Made by a program: the position numbers and the translations under genes. The notes below the pieces were generated by a model, which saw nothing but the letters and a program-made list of their open reading frames with translations, made no database searches and was not told the origin of the DNA. From CAZYSK01 sp964649415 (GTDB lineage: Bacteria; Chloroflexota; Anaerolineae; B4-G1), in assembly GCA_964649415.1 (NCBI GenBank), contig CAZYSK010000074.1, positions 1-29,196 of the forward strand: a stretch of DNA of 29,196 bases, in the 5' to 3' direction. Below, piece after piece: positions 15,335 through 23,348 of this stretch (the first letter of the stretch is position 1; the number at the start of each line of letters is the position of its first letter).

Positions 15335-17233
15335 TTACTCATGCCACTCGCCCACAGGGACAGGTTCTGCAGGAACCTCAATGCTGTCCCCCGAGACCTT
15401 GGTCACGGCACTGAAACGCGAGGGACACACAGCAAGGCAGTTTCCGCACTTGATACACTTGCTCTGGTCAATGACGTGGATCATCCGCTTGCCACCTGAT
15501 ATCGCTTCGGCAGGGCAAGCCCGCGCGCAAATACCACACCCCTGACATTTGTCAGGACGCACATAGTACGAGAGGAACGCCTGACACTCGAGTGCTGGAC
15601 AGCAATGGTCCACGATGTGGGCACGGAACTCGTCCTCAAAATAGCGCAGTGCTGCCATTACCGGTCCTGGCGTCAGTTGCCCCAGGGCGCACAAAGAACC
15701 GGTCTCCATTCCGGCGGCGATCTCGCGGATCGTATCCAGATCTTCCAGCTTACCCTCGCCCTCGACGATGCGGGTAAGCACCTCCAACATGCGCCTCCCC
15801 CCCATACGGCAGGGAACGCACTTGCCGCAGCTCTCCGCAGCTGCGAAAGTGAGGAAGAACTTGGCGAGCTCCACCATGCAGGTATCCTCGTCCACCACAA
15901 TCATCCCGCCGGAACCCATCACCGCGCCGAGTTCTTTGAGTGAGTCAAAGTCCACTGGCACGTCCAGATGCTCAGCCGGCAGACACCCGCCCAGTGGCCC
16001 CCCCGTCTGAACGGCCTTGAACGCCTTCCCGTCGGGGATCCCGCCACCGATGTCATAAATGATCTCTCGCAAAGTGATGCCCATCGGCACTTCCACCAGG
16101 CCCGTGTTGTTCACCTTGCCGGTCAGAGCGAAAATCGCCGTGCCCTTGGAACGTCGCGTGCCGATGCCGGCAAACCAATCAGCTCCGTTGAGGATAATCT
16201 GGGGAACGTTGGCGTAGCTCTTGACGTTGTTGAGATTGGTCGGCTTGTCCCACAGCCCACGCACGGCAGGGAAGGGCGGGCGGGGACGCGGTTCACCACG
16301 CCGTCCCTCGATGGAAGCCAGCAGTGCCGTCTCCTCGCCGCACACAAAGGCACCGGCTCCCTCCTTTATGTGCAAGTGGAAGCAGAAATCACTGCCCAGG
16401 ATGTGCTCTCCCAATAGCCCGTACGCTTCAGCTTGGGCGATGGCAACCTCAAGTCGCCTGATGGCCAGGGGGTACTCCGCCCGGCAATAGATATATCCCT
16501 CCCGCGCACCCACAGCGTAGCCGCAGATGATCATCCCCTCCAACACACTATGAGGATCCCCCTCAATGACAGAGCGGTCCATAAACGCGCCAGGGTCGCC
16601 CTCGTCGGCATTGCAGACCACGTACTTGACGTCGCCCGGCGCGCGGGCGGTGAACTCCCACTTCAAACCGGTCAAGAAACCGGCCCCTCCCCGGCCTCGC
16701 AAGCCGGAACGCTTCACCTCATCAATCACGTCCTCCGAGGACATCGAGGTGATGACCTTGGCGAGCGCCTCATACCCACCACGAACGATGTACTCCTCAA
16801 TGTTCTCAGGGTCGATGAGTCCACAGTTACGCAACGTGATGCGCTTCTGCTTGCTGTAGAAAGGAATCTCGTCGTAAAACGGTACTTCGCCGTAGTCCTC
16901 CGGTTCCTCGTACTTCAGCCGTTCCACCACGCGCCCGTTGACCAATGTCTCTTCCACCAGTGACGGAACATCATCGGCGTGCACCTGGCAGTACAGGATC
17001 CCCTCGGGATAGATGATTACTACTGGCTCCATCGTACAGAACCCACGGCTCTTGGCGCGAGCCACCTCTATCTCGTTGTCCAGCTCCCGGTGCTGGAGCT
17101 CCGCTACCAGTGCCTGGTAGACTTCGGCAACGCCTGAAGCCTCACCATCATCCCTACAAAGGCGCCATTCTGATGGCGCACCATTGGTGCCTCCGCAGAC
17201 CAACACGTTGGCCCGGTACGATCCTTCGGCCAT
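15335..17233 (-). CDS. NuoF/HydB-like NAD(P)H-oxidising flavoprotein subunit
   Basis: A 632-residue HydB-type subunit that passes electrons between NAD(P)H and iron-sulphur clusters. Order: N-terminal thioredoxin-like domain (1-110), FMN/NADH-binding NuoF core (GRGGAGFLTGLKWEF, NADEGDPGAFMDRS, GAGAFVCGEETALLASIEG), the NuoF [4Fe-4S] site ESCGKCVPCRMG with a distant Cys (SLCALGQ), and two C-terminal [4Fe-4S] motifs (CQGCGICARACP, CIKCGNCLAVCP). The second of two adjacent ATGs (17233) is chosen for its 5-nt spacing from GAGGAGG. Oddity: residues 17-30 come from a family B repeat inserted in the CGGTGC motif; the only cysteine there, C26, is repeat-derived. The usual CHGFC motif is also SRGFC, so the N-terminal cluster is doubtful. 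It follows the small ferredoxin gene by 25 bp. Confidence 0.93.
   Translation of the reverse strand: MAEGSYRANVLVCGGTNGAPSEWRLCRDDGEASGVAEVYQALVAELQHRELDNEIEVARAKSRGFCTMEPVVIIYPEGILYCQVHADDVPSLVEETLVNGRVVERLKYEEPEDYGEVPFYDEIPFYSKQKRITLRNCGLIDPENIEEYIVRGGYEALAKVITSMSSEDVIDEVKRSGLRGRGGAGFLTGLKWEFTARAPGDVKYVVCNADEGDPGAFMDRSVIEGDPHSVLEGMIICGYAVGAREGYIYCRAEYPLAIRRLEVAIAQAEAYGLLGEHILGSDFCFHLHIKEGAGAFVCGEETALLASIEGRRGEPRPRPPFPAVRGLWDKPTNLNNVKSYANVPQIILNGADWFAGIGTRRSKGTAIFALTGKVNNTGLVEVPMGITLREIIYDIGGGIPDGKAFKAVQTGGPLGGCLPAEHLDVPVDFDSLKELGAVMGSGGMIVVDEDTCMVELAKFFLTFAAAESCGKCVPCRMGGRRMLEVLTRIVEGEGKLEDLDTIREIAAGMETGSLCALGQLTPGPVMAALRYFEDEFRAHIVDHCCPALECQAFLSYYVRPDKCQGCGICARACPAEAISGGKRMIHVIDQSKCIKCGNCLAVCPSRFSAVTKVSGDSIEVPAEPVPVGEWHE
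17143..17184. repeat. family B repeat inside the NuoF-like coding sequence
   Basis: CACCATCATCCCTACAAAGG followed by CGCCATTCTGATGGCGCACCAT is nearly identical to the units at 26615-26687 and 23134-23209. It is 42 bp long, keeps the frame and encodes NGAPSEWRLCRDDG. Confidence 0.93.
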
Positions 17234-17258
17234 CATTACCTCCTCAAAAACCGCCGTC

Positions 17259-17645
17259 CTATTGACCGATGCCAAGGTCGGGCACGCGCCCCATCACCCA
17301 CTCCTGGACCACGTGACCTTTGCCCAGGTGTTCCTCGATCAGGCGCGGTACCATGTCAGGATGGACGTTACAATAGGTGACACGCGGGCGACCCGCCTGT
17401 TGGATGTCCACCAATGGCTCCTTGGAGCACATCCCGATGCAACCGACGCTGGTCACGTCGGCGTCAATCCCAAGTTTCTCCAACTCTTCCACGATGGCTT
17501 GCTTCGTCTCCTGGGCACCGGCAGCGATACCGCACGTTGCCATCCCGACGATGATCCGAGTTCCAGTGCCAACGCGAATCTTGAGATCCTGCTGAGCAGC
17601 TTCGCGAAGCCTTCTCAGCTCATCAGCGCTTTCGAGTCTGGGCAT
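17259..17645 (-). CDS. thioredoxin-like [2Fe-2S] ferredoxin
   Basis: A 128-residue protein like the small thioredoxin-fold [2Fe-2S] proteins found in HydABC-type hydrogenase operons. Cysteines are seen in MATCGIAAGA, VGCIGMC and TYCNVHPD. The ATG at 17645 has GGAGGGAG just upstream. It lies between the NuoE-like and NuoF-like genes and probably relays electrons to the NuoF-like subunit. It may stand in for the N-terminal cluster domain of that subunit, which looks damaged. Confidence 0.87.
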   Translation of the reverse strand: MPRLESADELRRLREAAQQDLKIRVGTGTRIIVGMATCGIAAGAQETKQAIVEELEKLGIDADVTSVGCIGMCSKEPLVDIQQAGRPRVTYCNVHPDMVPRLIEEHLGKGHVVQEWVMGRVPDLGIGQ

Positions 17646-17667
17646 AACTCCCTCCTCCGAGCAAAGT

Positions 17668-17837
17668 CCGCCGGATGCAGTCTATCCGCCGGATGCAGTT
17701 CTATCCGCATGATCTCTCGATAAACGACAGATTAACGCCATCCTACGGATGCAGTTTATCCGCCACCGTAGGGCGGGTTTCCATACCCGCCATCCGGGAG
17801 GGAATGCAGTCTATCCGCCGGATGCAGTTCTATCCGC
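17668..17837. repeat. family C cluster with 55-bp composite
   Basis: Copies of GGATGCAGTYTATCCGC occur at 17673-17689, 17690-17709 (with an extra T), 17744-17762, 17802-17818 and 17819-17837. The 55-bp composite at 17764-17818 duplicates 15249-15303. The cluster fills the gap between the NuoE-like and ferredoxin genes and overlaps the 3' end of the NuoE-like gene. Confidence 0.88.
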
Positions 17838-18338
17838 CACCTCAGGGACACTCTTTCCATTCTCCATACACTTGCTCACCCGCTTCAACAGCGCATCCCG
17901 ACGGACCCCTCCCATCACCTGGCCATCCAGGACCGCCACAGGGGCCAAAGCACACGAGCCCAGGCAGTAAACAATCTCCATCGTCAGCTCTCCATCGGCC
18001 GTCGTCTCCCCGGGGCTGATGCCGTACTCCTCCGTGATGGCAGCCACCAGGGCAGGTGCCCCCTTGACGTGACAAGCCGTTCCGTTACACAGATGCAAGA
18101 TATGCTTACCCCTGCGCTCCAGATAGAACTGAGAGTAGAAAGTCGCCACACCGTAAACCTTGCTTAGCGCGACACTCATCCGGCTGGCGATCAATCGCAT
18201 GACTTCGGGCGGCAGGTAGCCATAGGTGCCTTGCGCCTTCTGCAGAACAGGGATCAAGGCGCCCTGTTGTCCCCTGTACTTCTCGAAGACCGGATCCATC
18301 AAGGAAAGATCAATTGCGTCGCCGTTTGCCACATCCAT
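17811..18338 (-). CDS. NuoE/HydC-like [2Fe-2S] subunit
   Basis: A 175-residue thioredoxin-fold subunit carrying one [2Fe-2S] cluster, partner of the NuoF-like flavoprotein. Motifs: N-terminal helical part with GTYGYLPPEVM, GVATFYSQF, then cluster cysteines in CNGTACHVKGA and CLGSCALAP. The start ATG 18338 directly follows the TGA of the protease gene and has AGGAG 8 nt upstream. The last residues (VADRTASGG) and the TAG stop are made from a family C repeat. Confidence 0.92.
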   Translation of the reverse strand: MDVANGDAIDLSLMDPVFEKYRGQQGALIPVLQKAQGTYGYLPPEVMRLIASRMSVALSKVYGVATFYSQFYLERRGKHILHLCNGTACHVKGAPALVAAITEEYGISPGETTADGELTMEIVYCLGSCALAPVAVLDGQVMGGVRRDALLKRVSKCMENGKSVPEVADRTASGG

Positions 18339-18812
18339 TCAATCTTCTCCTGTCGTCGTTCGCTCTGTCTCTTCAAGCACTGCAGCAGTCAGTGTTGGAA
18401 GCCCGGCCTCCACCAGGGGACTCAGTCCCTCCCCCCAGCCGATTTCGGCTGGTTGGACACCGAAAACCACCATCTCCGGCAGGTCCCGCCCCAGCGCATT
18501 GGTCAGCGCCAGGACCTCACCCAGGCCAGCATGGTGGAAGGAGAGGCGGTCTGCCCCATAAACCAGCCGGGCCTGATCCAGCGTGAAGCGGACAAACTGG
18601 CCCGGCTCTTGTCCAATGTCGGCAGCATCAACGATCACCACCCGATGCTGCCCTTCCAGCACCCGCATGAGGTCCAGTCCCCCGGTCCCCATGTCGAGTG
18701 CTTCCACACCCTCTGGCAGTCCGCGGCGATTGAGCTCCGCCACGACCCGTGGGCCAACCCCATCGTCGCCGCGCAGAGGGTTGCCCAGACCAATGACCAC
18801 GGATGTCCGCAT
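18339..18812 (-). CDS. [NiFe] hydrogenase maturation protease
   Basis: A 157-residue endopeptidase of the HyaD/HycI type that removes the C-terminal tail of the hydrogenase large subunit after nickel insertion. Motifs: VIGLGNPLRGDDGVG at the start, DMGTGGLDLM, VIVDAADIG and FHHAGLGEVL, which contain the expected acidic and His nickel contacts. The ATG at 18812 is chosen because homologues begin just before the GLGNP block; upstream sequence to 18959 is repeat DNA. This start codon and the first four codons (MRTS) lie in a family E palindrome, and no strong Shine-Dalgarno is seen. The gene follows the large subunit gene, its substrate. Confidence 0.9.
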   Translation of the reverse strand: MRTSVVIGLGNPLRGDDGVGPRVVAELNRRGLPEGVEALDMGTGGLDLMRVLEGQHRVVIVDAADIGQEPGQFVRFTLDQARLVYGADRLSFHHAGLGEVLALTNALGRDLPEMVVFGVQPAEIGWGEGLSPLVEAGLPTLTAAVLEETERTTTGED

Positions 18813-18912
18813 CCGCTCAATCCCCCCTGAAGGCGGATGTCCGCATCCGCGCGAACGGCGAACCCCTGGACACACTTGCGGATGCACAAGCGGACGCACG
18901 GTCAACGTCCGC
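18799..18912. repeat. family E palindromes and a family G unit before the protease gene
   Basis: GCGGATG-TCCG-CATCCGC at 18833-18850 and a near copy at 18800-18816 are separated by CTCAATCCCCCCTGAAG. A family G unit (GGACGCACGGTCAACGTCCG) lies at 18892-18911 and is identical to the one at 23952-23971. Confidence 0.85.
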
Positions 18913-18959
18913 GACGTCCGCAAGGTCCGCGGGCTCGCCATTCGCCTCTCGCCCGTCAC

Positions 18960-20270
18960 TCATACAAACTCAACGGTCAGGAAGTGGGCCGAGCAGGAGA
19001 TACACGGATCATAGGCCCGCACCAACATCTCTAGCAGATGGCGGACCTCCTCCTGCGGGCGGTCCATGATTTGAGGCACGAACTCCCGCATGTCTGCATT
19101 CAGATTGGCCAAGTTCTGGTTCGTCGGGATAATGCAGTTTGCCTTGACACAGGTGCCATCCTCGTCATAGACGTAGTTGTGAAAGAGGATGCCCCGGGGC
19201 ACGTCACACGAACCGACCCCCTCCCCCGCTTCCAGTTCCACGTCTGGGGGTTCCTCGGGCTGGACGCCGCGAGTGAGCAACTCGTCAATGATCTCGATAC
19301 CGTCCTCGATACAATGGACCATCTCCACCACTTGAGCGGCGGAGTTGAGGAAAGGATTGGTCGCGATCGGCTTCAGAGCCAGCTTGGCCGCTGCGTCCTT
19401 GGCGCGTGGGTGGAGTTGATCGAAGTTGTTGTTCACACGCGCCAATGCGCCCACCATGTAGGAATCTCGGTTGTGATGCGTCCACTTGGCCGTGGAGAAA
19501 GGCACACACTCCTCGTTGGTCACCTCTCTGTATTCCTCGATGGGATAGGAGAAACCATCGGACGTGACGACAGTGCCGTCAATGAAGGCGTACTCGTCAT
19601 CCTTCTTGAGGGAGACGTATTCCGTCTCCCGCTCGAACTCCGGCCAAGGAAGGGTAGCGAACAGCGCCACTGTCTCGTCCATATCAGCGCGGGCATCCAC
19701 GAAACGCGCTTGCATATCCCTCAGCTCAGCCTCGGTCGGCAGATGCGTGAAGCCACCGACCGCCATAGCACAGGGATGGGTGTGCCGTCCGCCGATCATC
19801 GCGCACAGGTCTCCTGAGAGCTTCTTGATCTTCAGCGCCCGTTCCACCACGGGGCGATGCGTATCCACCAGTGGGATCACAGAGCCAACGCCGAGGAAGT
19901 CGGGGGCCACCAGGTAGTAGGTATGGAGGACGTGGCTGTCAATCATCTCGCCGTGGAAGTTGAGTTTGCGCAGCAGCACCGTCTGCTCCGAAGGCTCCAC
20001 CCCCAGCGCCTTCTCGGTGGCACGGAGGCTGGCGGTGGCGTGACCCACGCTGCAGATACCGCAGATGCGTGAGGTGATGTGGCTAAGTTCGTAGTAAGGC
20101 CGGCCACGCACGAACGCCTCGAAGAAACGAGGGGCCTCAACAACCTCAAAGCGGCATTCCTTGATCTCGCCATTCTGGGCATCCAAAACGATGTTGCCAT
20201 GCCCCTCAACACGGGTCACGTGATGTACGTCAATCTTCATCGGGCGCTTGACCAATGTCCGCGTGCTCAT
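18960..20270 (-). CDS. hydA: group 3b-type [NiFe] hydrogenase large subunit
   Basis: A 436-residue catalytic subunit holding the Ni-Fe(CN)2CO site that interconverts H2 with protons and electrons. N-terminal nickel ligands are in RICGICSVGH and the C-terminal pair in DPCISCSAH. The sequence, including VTRVEGHG, EAPRFFEAF, APRGIL-like PRGILFHN and the short tail, resembles the alpha subunit of Pyrococcus-type sulfhydrogenases. Seven residues (FLTVEFV) follow the terminal His and would be removed by the protease encoded next. The ATG overlaps the small-subunit stop (ATGA). Gene order B-G-D-A is that of group 3b NADP-linked hydrogenases. Confidence 0.93.
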   Translation of the reverse strand: MSTRTLVKRPMKIDVHHVTRVEGHGNIVLDAQNGEIKECRFEVVEAPRFFEAFVRGRPYYELSHITSRICGICSVGHATASLRATEKALGVEPSEQTVLLRKLNFHGEMIDSHVLHTYYLVAPDFLGVGSVIPLVDTHRPVVERALKIKKLSGDLCAMIGGRHTHPCAMAVGGFTHLPTEAELRDMQARFVDARADMDETVALFATLPWPEFERETEYVSLKKDDEYAFIDGTVVTSDGFSYPIEEYREVTNEECVPFSTAKWTHHNRDSYMVGALARVNNNFDQLHPRAKDAAAKLALKPIATNPFLNSAAQVVEMVHCIEDGIEIIDELLTRGVQPEEPPDVELEAGEGVGSCDVPRGILFHNYVYDEDGTCVKANCIIPTNQNLANLNADMREFVPQIMDRPQEEVRHLLEMLVRAYDPCISCSAHFLTVEFV

Positions 20271-21058
20271 TTTCCCCCCTCTTCAGCCACGGACGCACGA
20301 CCAACGTCCGCTTGCCCTTGCACCTGATAGGCGTTGAACATCGTGAAGCGAGACAGTACTTCGTCCACGGTCAGTCCGGCTTCGGCCAACACATCCTTCA
20401 TCGCGTTCTCATTGGGGTTGGAGATGAGCCCTCGGCACCCCTCGCAGCCGTCACCGTAGCTCGGACAAATGGCTCCACAGCCAGCCCGCGTGACTGGGCC
20501 CAGGCAGAACTTGCCGACCTGGAACAGGCATACGTTTTCCTTCAGCTTGCATTCCACACAGACGGGATAGTCAGGGACCGGCGGCTTCTTGCCCAGAAGC
20601 AGCGCCTTCACCACTCTGACGAACTCCTCCCGGTCAATCGGGCAACCAGGAAGCACGGCGTCCACCTGGATCACAGCGCTGATGGGCCGCGCTTCATACG
20701 TCTCATACCAATCCGCCTTATCGCCGTAGACCCAGCGACGGACGTCGTCAAGCGGGTGTAGGTTCTTGAGTGCGTTGACGCCTCCCAGATCGGCACAGGC
20801 TCCCAGCGCGACCACGATATCGGCCTGTTCGCGAATCTTCCTCAGCCGCTCCTCGTCGGAACGGCGGGTGCAGGAACCCTCGATGAACGCGATCTGGTAG
20901 TCTTCCCCCTTCTCGGTCATCGCTTCGCGAAACTGCACGATCTCAACAGCGTCGAGCAGATCCAGGTGCGTCTGGAGAGAGTCAACGACCGTGAGCTGGC
21001 ATCCCTCACAGCATGCAAAGTCAAAAAAAGCAACTTTTGGCTTCCCGTTTTGGCTCAT
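20267..21058 (-). CDS. hydD: [NiFe] hydrogenase small subunit, group 3b-type
   Basis: A 263-residue cytoplasmic small subunit (no Tat signal) that carries the iron-sulphur clusters next to the catalytic subunit. The proximal cluster motif CCEGCQ, EGSCTRR, GACADLGG, PGCPIDRE and the C-terminal cysteine set (CVECKLKENVCLFQ, CLGPVTRAGCGAICPSYGDGCEGC) match HydD. Its start overlaps the previous stop (TAATG). The last ~12 residues (QADVGRASVAEE) are encoded in part by a family G repeat (20290-20311), a tail with no counterpart that I recall in the family. Confidence 0.93.
   Translation of the reverse strand: MSQNGKPKVAFFDFACCEGCQLTVVDSLQTHLDLLDAVEIVQFREAMTEKGEDYQIAFIEGSCTRRSDEERLRKIREQADIVVALGACADLGGVNALKNLHPLDDVRRWVYGDKADWYETYEARPISAVIQVDAVLPGCPIDREEFVRVVKALLLGKKPPVPDYPVCVECKLKENVCLFQVGKFCLGPVTRAGCGAICPSYGDGCEGCRGLISNPNENAMKDVLAEAGLTVDEVLSRFTMFNAYQVQGQADVGRASVAEEGGK
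20290..20311. repeat. family G repeat at the end of the small-subunit gene
   Basis: GGACGCACGACCAACGTCCG differs from the copies at 18892 and 23952 at two positions. It encodes part of the C-terminal tail of the small subunit. Confidence 0.75.
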
Positions 21059-21900
21059 TACAGTGCCTCCTCGACGCCCTTCACGTCAGCGTAATTGAAG
21101 ACCGGGCCATCCTGACAGCAGTACAGACCATTGATCTGACAGTGCCCACACTTCCCCACACCGCACTTCATCCGCCGCTCCAGAGACAGGTAGATCTGTG
21201 TCTCTGGAATACCCTTGTTCAGAAACTCCATCAGCACGAAGCGGTACATGACCGGCGGCCCACAGGTGACAGCGATCGTGTTGAGCGGATCCACGGTGAC
21301 GTCAGGGAAGAGAGTCGTGATCACGCCCTCGCTACACGTGAACGCATCACTTCCTCCCCACGTCTCATCCAAACAGTCCACCGTGTAGTGACACTCGACG
21401 TCCCCGCAGACGGCCCAATCCTCCAGTTCGTCGAAGAAGAGGAGCTCTGCCGGTCGCTTGGCTCCATAGACAATCTTCACTTCGCCGAAAGACCCTCGCT
21501 CGTCCAGCACCTGGTTGATCAGCGAACGCAGCGGCGCCAGCCCTAGCCCTCCCGGGGCGAAGAGCATGTCCTTGCCGCGCATCTTCTCCATGGGAAAGCC
21601 ATGGCCGAAAGGCCCACGGATGCCCAACTTATCCCCCGGCTCCATGGCGTGCATTGCGTTCGTCACGTCGCCCACACGGCGCACACAAAGCTCGAACGTA
21701 CCGTTGGAGCGGCTTGGCGACGACGTAATAGAAATCGGAGCCTCGCCCACACCCAGCACAGAGACCATCACGAATTGTCCCGGGTCGTGACCCAAGTTGC
21801 GTCCATCCGGCAACTCGATGGTGAACAGTTTCTCCGTCTCAGTTATCTGCCTCACACTGACCAGAGACGCCATCTCAGGCGCATAGATGGATGCTGTCAT
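21058..21900 (-). CDS. hydG: hydrogenase gamma subunit, FAD/NAD(P)-binding
   Basis: A 280-residue ferredoxin-NADP reductase-type subunit like HydG of group 3b hydrogenases, where NAD(P)H exchanges electrons with FAD. Motifs: FAD-binding PISITSSPS, GIRGPFGHGF, NAD-binding FAPGGLGLAPLRSL and CGPPVMYRF, and a C-terminal [2Fe-2S] motif MKCGVGKCGHCQINGLYCCQDGP. The start at 21900 overlaps the stop of the upstream gene (TAATG), which outweighs the in-frame upstream ATG at 21993 inside hydB. Confidence 0.92.
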   Translation of the reverse strand: MTASIYAPEMASLVSVRQITETEKLFTIELPDGRNLGHDPGQFVMVSVLGVGEAPISITSSPSRSNGTFELCVRRVGDVTNAMHAMEPGDKLGIRGPFGHGFPMEKMRGKDMLFAPGGLGLAPLRSLINQVLDERGSFGEVKIVYGAKRPAELLFFDELEDWAVCGDVECHYTVDCLDETWGGSDAFTCSEGVITTLFPDVTVDPLNTIAVTCGPPVMYRFVLMEFLNKGIPETQIYLSLERRMKCGVGKCGHCQINGLYCCQDGPVFNYADVKGVEEAL

Positions 21901-22943
21901 TATTCGTTCCCTCCTACCACCGTCTCGTGGATCGCGTTCCAGCCCTCGACGATGCTGATGCTCGCCACGCAGGTTCGGACACAGCGGCCACAACCCACGC
22001 AGCCCAGCTCACCAAACTTCTCGTAGATGTATTTCCCCTTGCGCATGAAGCGATGACGCTGCCGGGCCGCGCGACCCTCCCGGAAGTTCTCCCCTCCGGC
22101 CACGCTGGCGAATTCGTCCAACTGGCATGAATCCCAGCGGCGACGCCTTTCGCCCTCTGTCAGTGCCATATCTACTTCGTCGAAGACGTTGAAACAGTAA
22201 CAGGTAGGGCAGACGTTGGTGCAAGACCCGCAGGCCAGACAGCGCTCTCCAAGTTCATTCCACAGCGGGTGCTCATAAGCAGCGGCCAGCATGCCTGGCA
22301 ACTCGGCCGCATTGAATTTCAGAGGGTAGCTGAAACGAGGCCACTTGGCGCTGAGCACATCGTTGTACCGGGCGTAGTCCGCATCAGTGGCTTCACGAGC
22401 GCTCCCGTAGCGAGACAGGAGTTCCTCGCCCACTTCGGTTCCCACGTCCACGAGGTAAGCCGACCCCAGGTCGGTGAGGTGCAGATCGTACCCCTCGTCA
22501 GCGGACAGCGTGCCCATGCTCCGGCAGAAGGAGTATTCGTCACAGGGTTCCAGGCACTCCAGGCTAATGATCACAGTCTGGCGACGCCGTTCCAGATAGT
22601 GAGCATCAGGATAGTCTTGAGAGAACACCTTGTCCAGCAACCGGATAGCGTGCAGGTCGCACGTGTGAACCCCCAAGAGTACCGTCGGACCAGCTTCGTT
22701 CGCTGGCTCCACCCGTGGCTCATCGCCGAGCTTGAAGGTCGCCAGCCGCTCCTCTGGGGGCTGCAGCACCTTCTTTGGCGGCAGAATAGTCGTGTTGTAG
22801 TCAAGACGCAGTTGAGCCGGTTCAGCGATGGGGTCAAAGGCAAACTTAGGTCCTTTGGCCTGTGGTCCAACAACCTGGTAATCGGCCATCAGCGCACTGA
22901 CCAGTGGGCCTACTGCCTCCTTATCAAGTATACTTTGGGCCAT
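21900..22943 (-). CDS. hydB: hydrogenase beta subunit, two [4Fe-4S] clusters
   Basis: A 347-residue HydB/AsrA-type subunit that links the FAD subunit to the hydrogenase core. N-terminal and central parts include PPKKVLQPPEE, GVHTCDLHAI and the DEYSFC region. Two C-terminal ferredoxin motifs are CLACGSCTNVCPTCYC and CVGCGRCVRTC. ATG 22943 has GAGGAG 6 nt upstream; the in-frame sequence further upstream is made of family B and G repeats and is rejected. It is the first gene of the 10.4-kb hydrogenase-formate dehydrogenase operon. Confidence 0.92.
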   Translation of the reverse strand: MAQSILDKEAVGPLVSALMADYQVVGPQAKGPKFAFDPIAEPAQLRLDYNTTILPPKKVLQPPEERLATFKLGDEPRVEPANEAGPTVLLGVHTCDLHAIRLLDKVFSQDYPDAHYLERRRQTVIISLECLEPCDEYSFCRSMGTLSADEGYDLHLTDLGSAYLVDVGTEVGEELLSRYGSAREATDADYARYNDVLSAKWPRFSYPLKFNAAELPGMLAAAYEHPLWNELGERCLACGSCTNVCPTCYCFNVFDEVDMALTEGERRRRWDSCQLDEFASVAGGENFREGRAARQRHRFMRKGKYIYEKFGELGCVGCGRCVRTCVASISIVEGWNAIHETVVGGNE

Positions 22944-22986
22944 ATTATTCTCCTCACAGTCCTCTAGTGGCCATACGGCGGGCATT

Positions 22987-23098
22987 GCGGACATCGACCG
23001 TGCGTCCGCAACTCCCGTCCAAACGGAAGACAACAATCCTACAAAGGCGCCATTCCGATGGCGCACAATCCTACAAAGGCGCCATTCCGATGGCGCAC
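22987..23098. repeat. family G unit and two family B units in the hydrogenase operon leader
   Basis: A family G element lies at 22987-23009. Two B elements (AAAGGCGCCATTCCGATGGC) lie at 23034-23066 and 23067-23098. Each B element contains the hairpin GCGCCAT-TCCG-ATGGCGC. Confidence 0.88.
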
Positions 23099-23133
23099 AA
23101 TCGGTGGTGCTCCTCGGAGAGAAGCCCCACCCC

Positions 23134-23209
23134 AATCATCCTTACAAAGGCGACATTCTGATGGCGCACCATCATCCTTACAAAGGCGACATTCTGATGG
23201 CGCACCATT
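23134..23209. repeat. two family B units just downstream of the operon promoter
   Basis: Two 37-bp units of CATCCTTACAAAGGCGACAT followed by TCTGATGGCGCAC. The arms are less perfect than in other B copies (GCGACAT). They would be at the 5' end of the hydrogenase mRNA. Confidence 0.88.
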
Positions 23210-23220
23210 AGCAAGACGAA

Positions 23221-23249
23221 AGTATAGCATATCTTGAGGTTGTTGCCAA
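23221..23249 (-). promoter_or_regulatory. promoter of the hydrogenase-formate dehydrogenase operon
   Basis: On the minus strand TTGGCA (23249-23244) is followed after 17 bases by TATACT (23226-23221). The start would be near 23214, giving a leader of about 270 nt to hydB that contains four family B units and one G unit. Confidence 0.6.
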
Positions 23250-23348
23250 CGCTCGCGACACCCGCGCTTGCCCACGTGCAGCAGACTGTCGAACAATCCC
23301 TCTATCGTAGAGGAAGGCACCTAGCTCCGTCCCCGCTGGTCTTCAGCG

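Noticed and set aside
22944..23135. N-terminal extension of hydB
   Set aside because: The extra 64 codons are translated repeats (families B and G); GAGGAG precedes the ATG at 22943.
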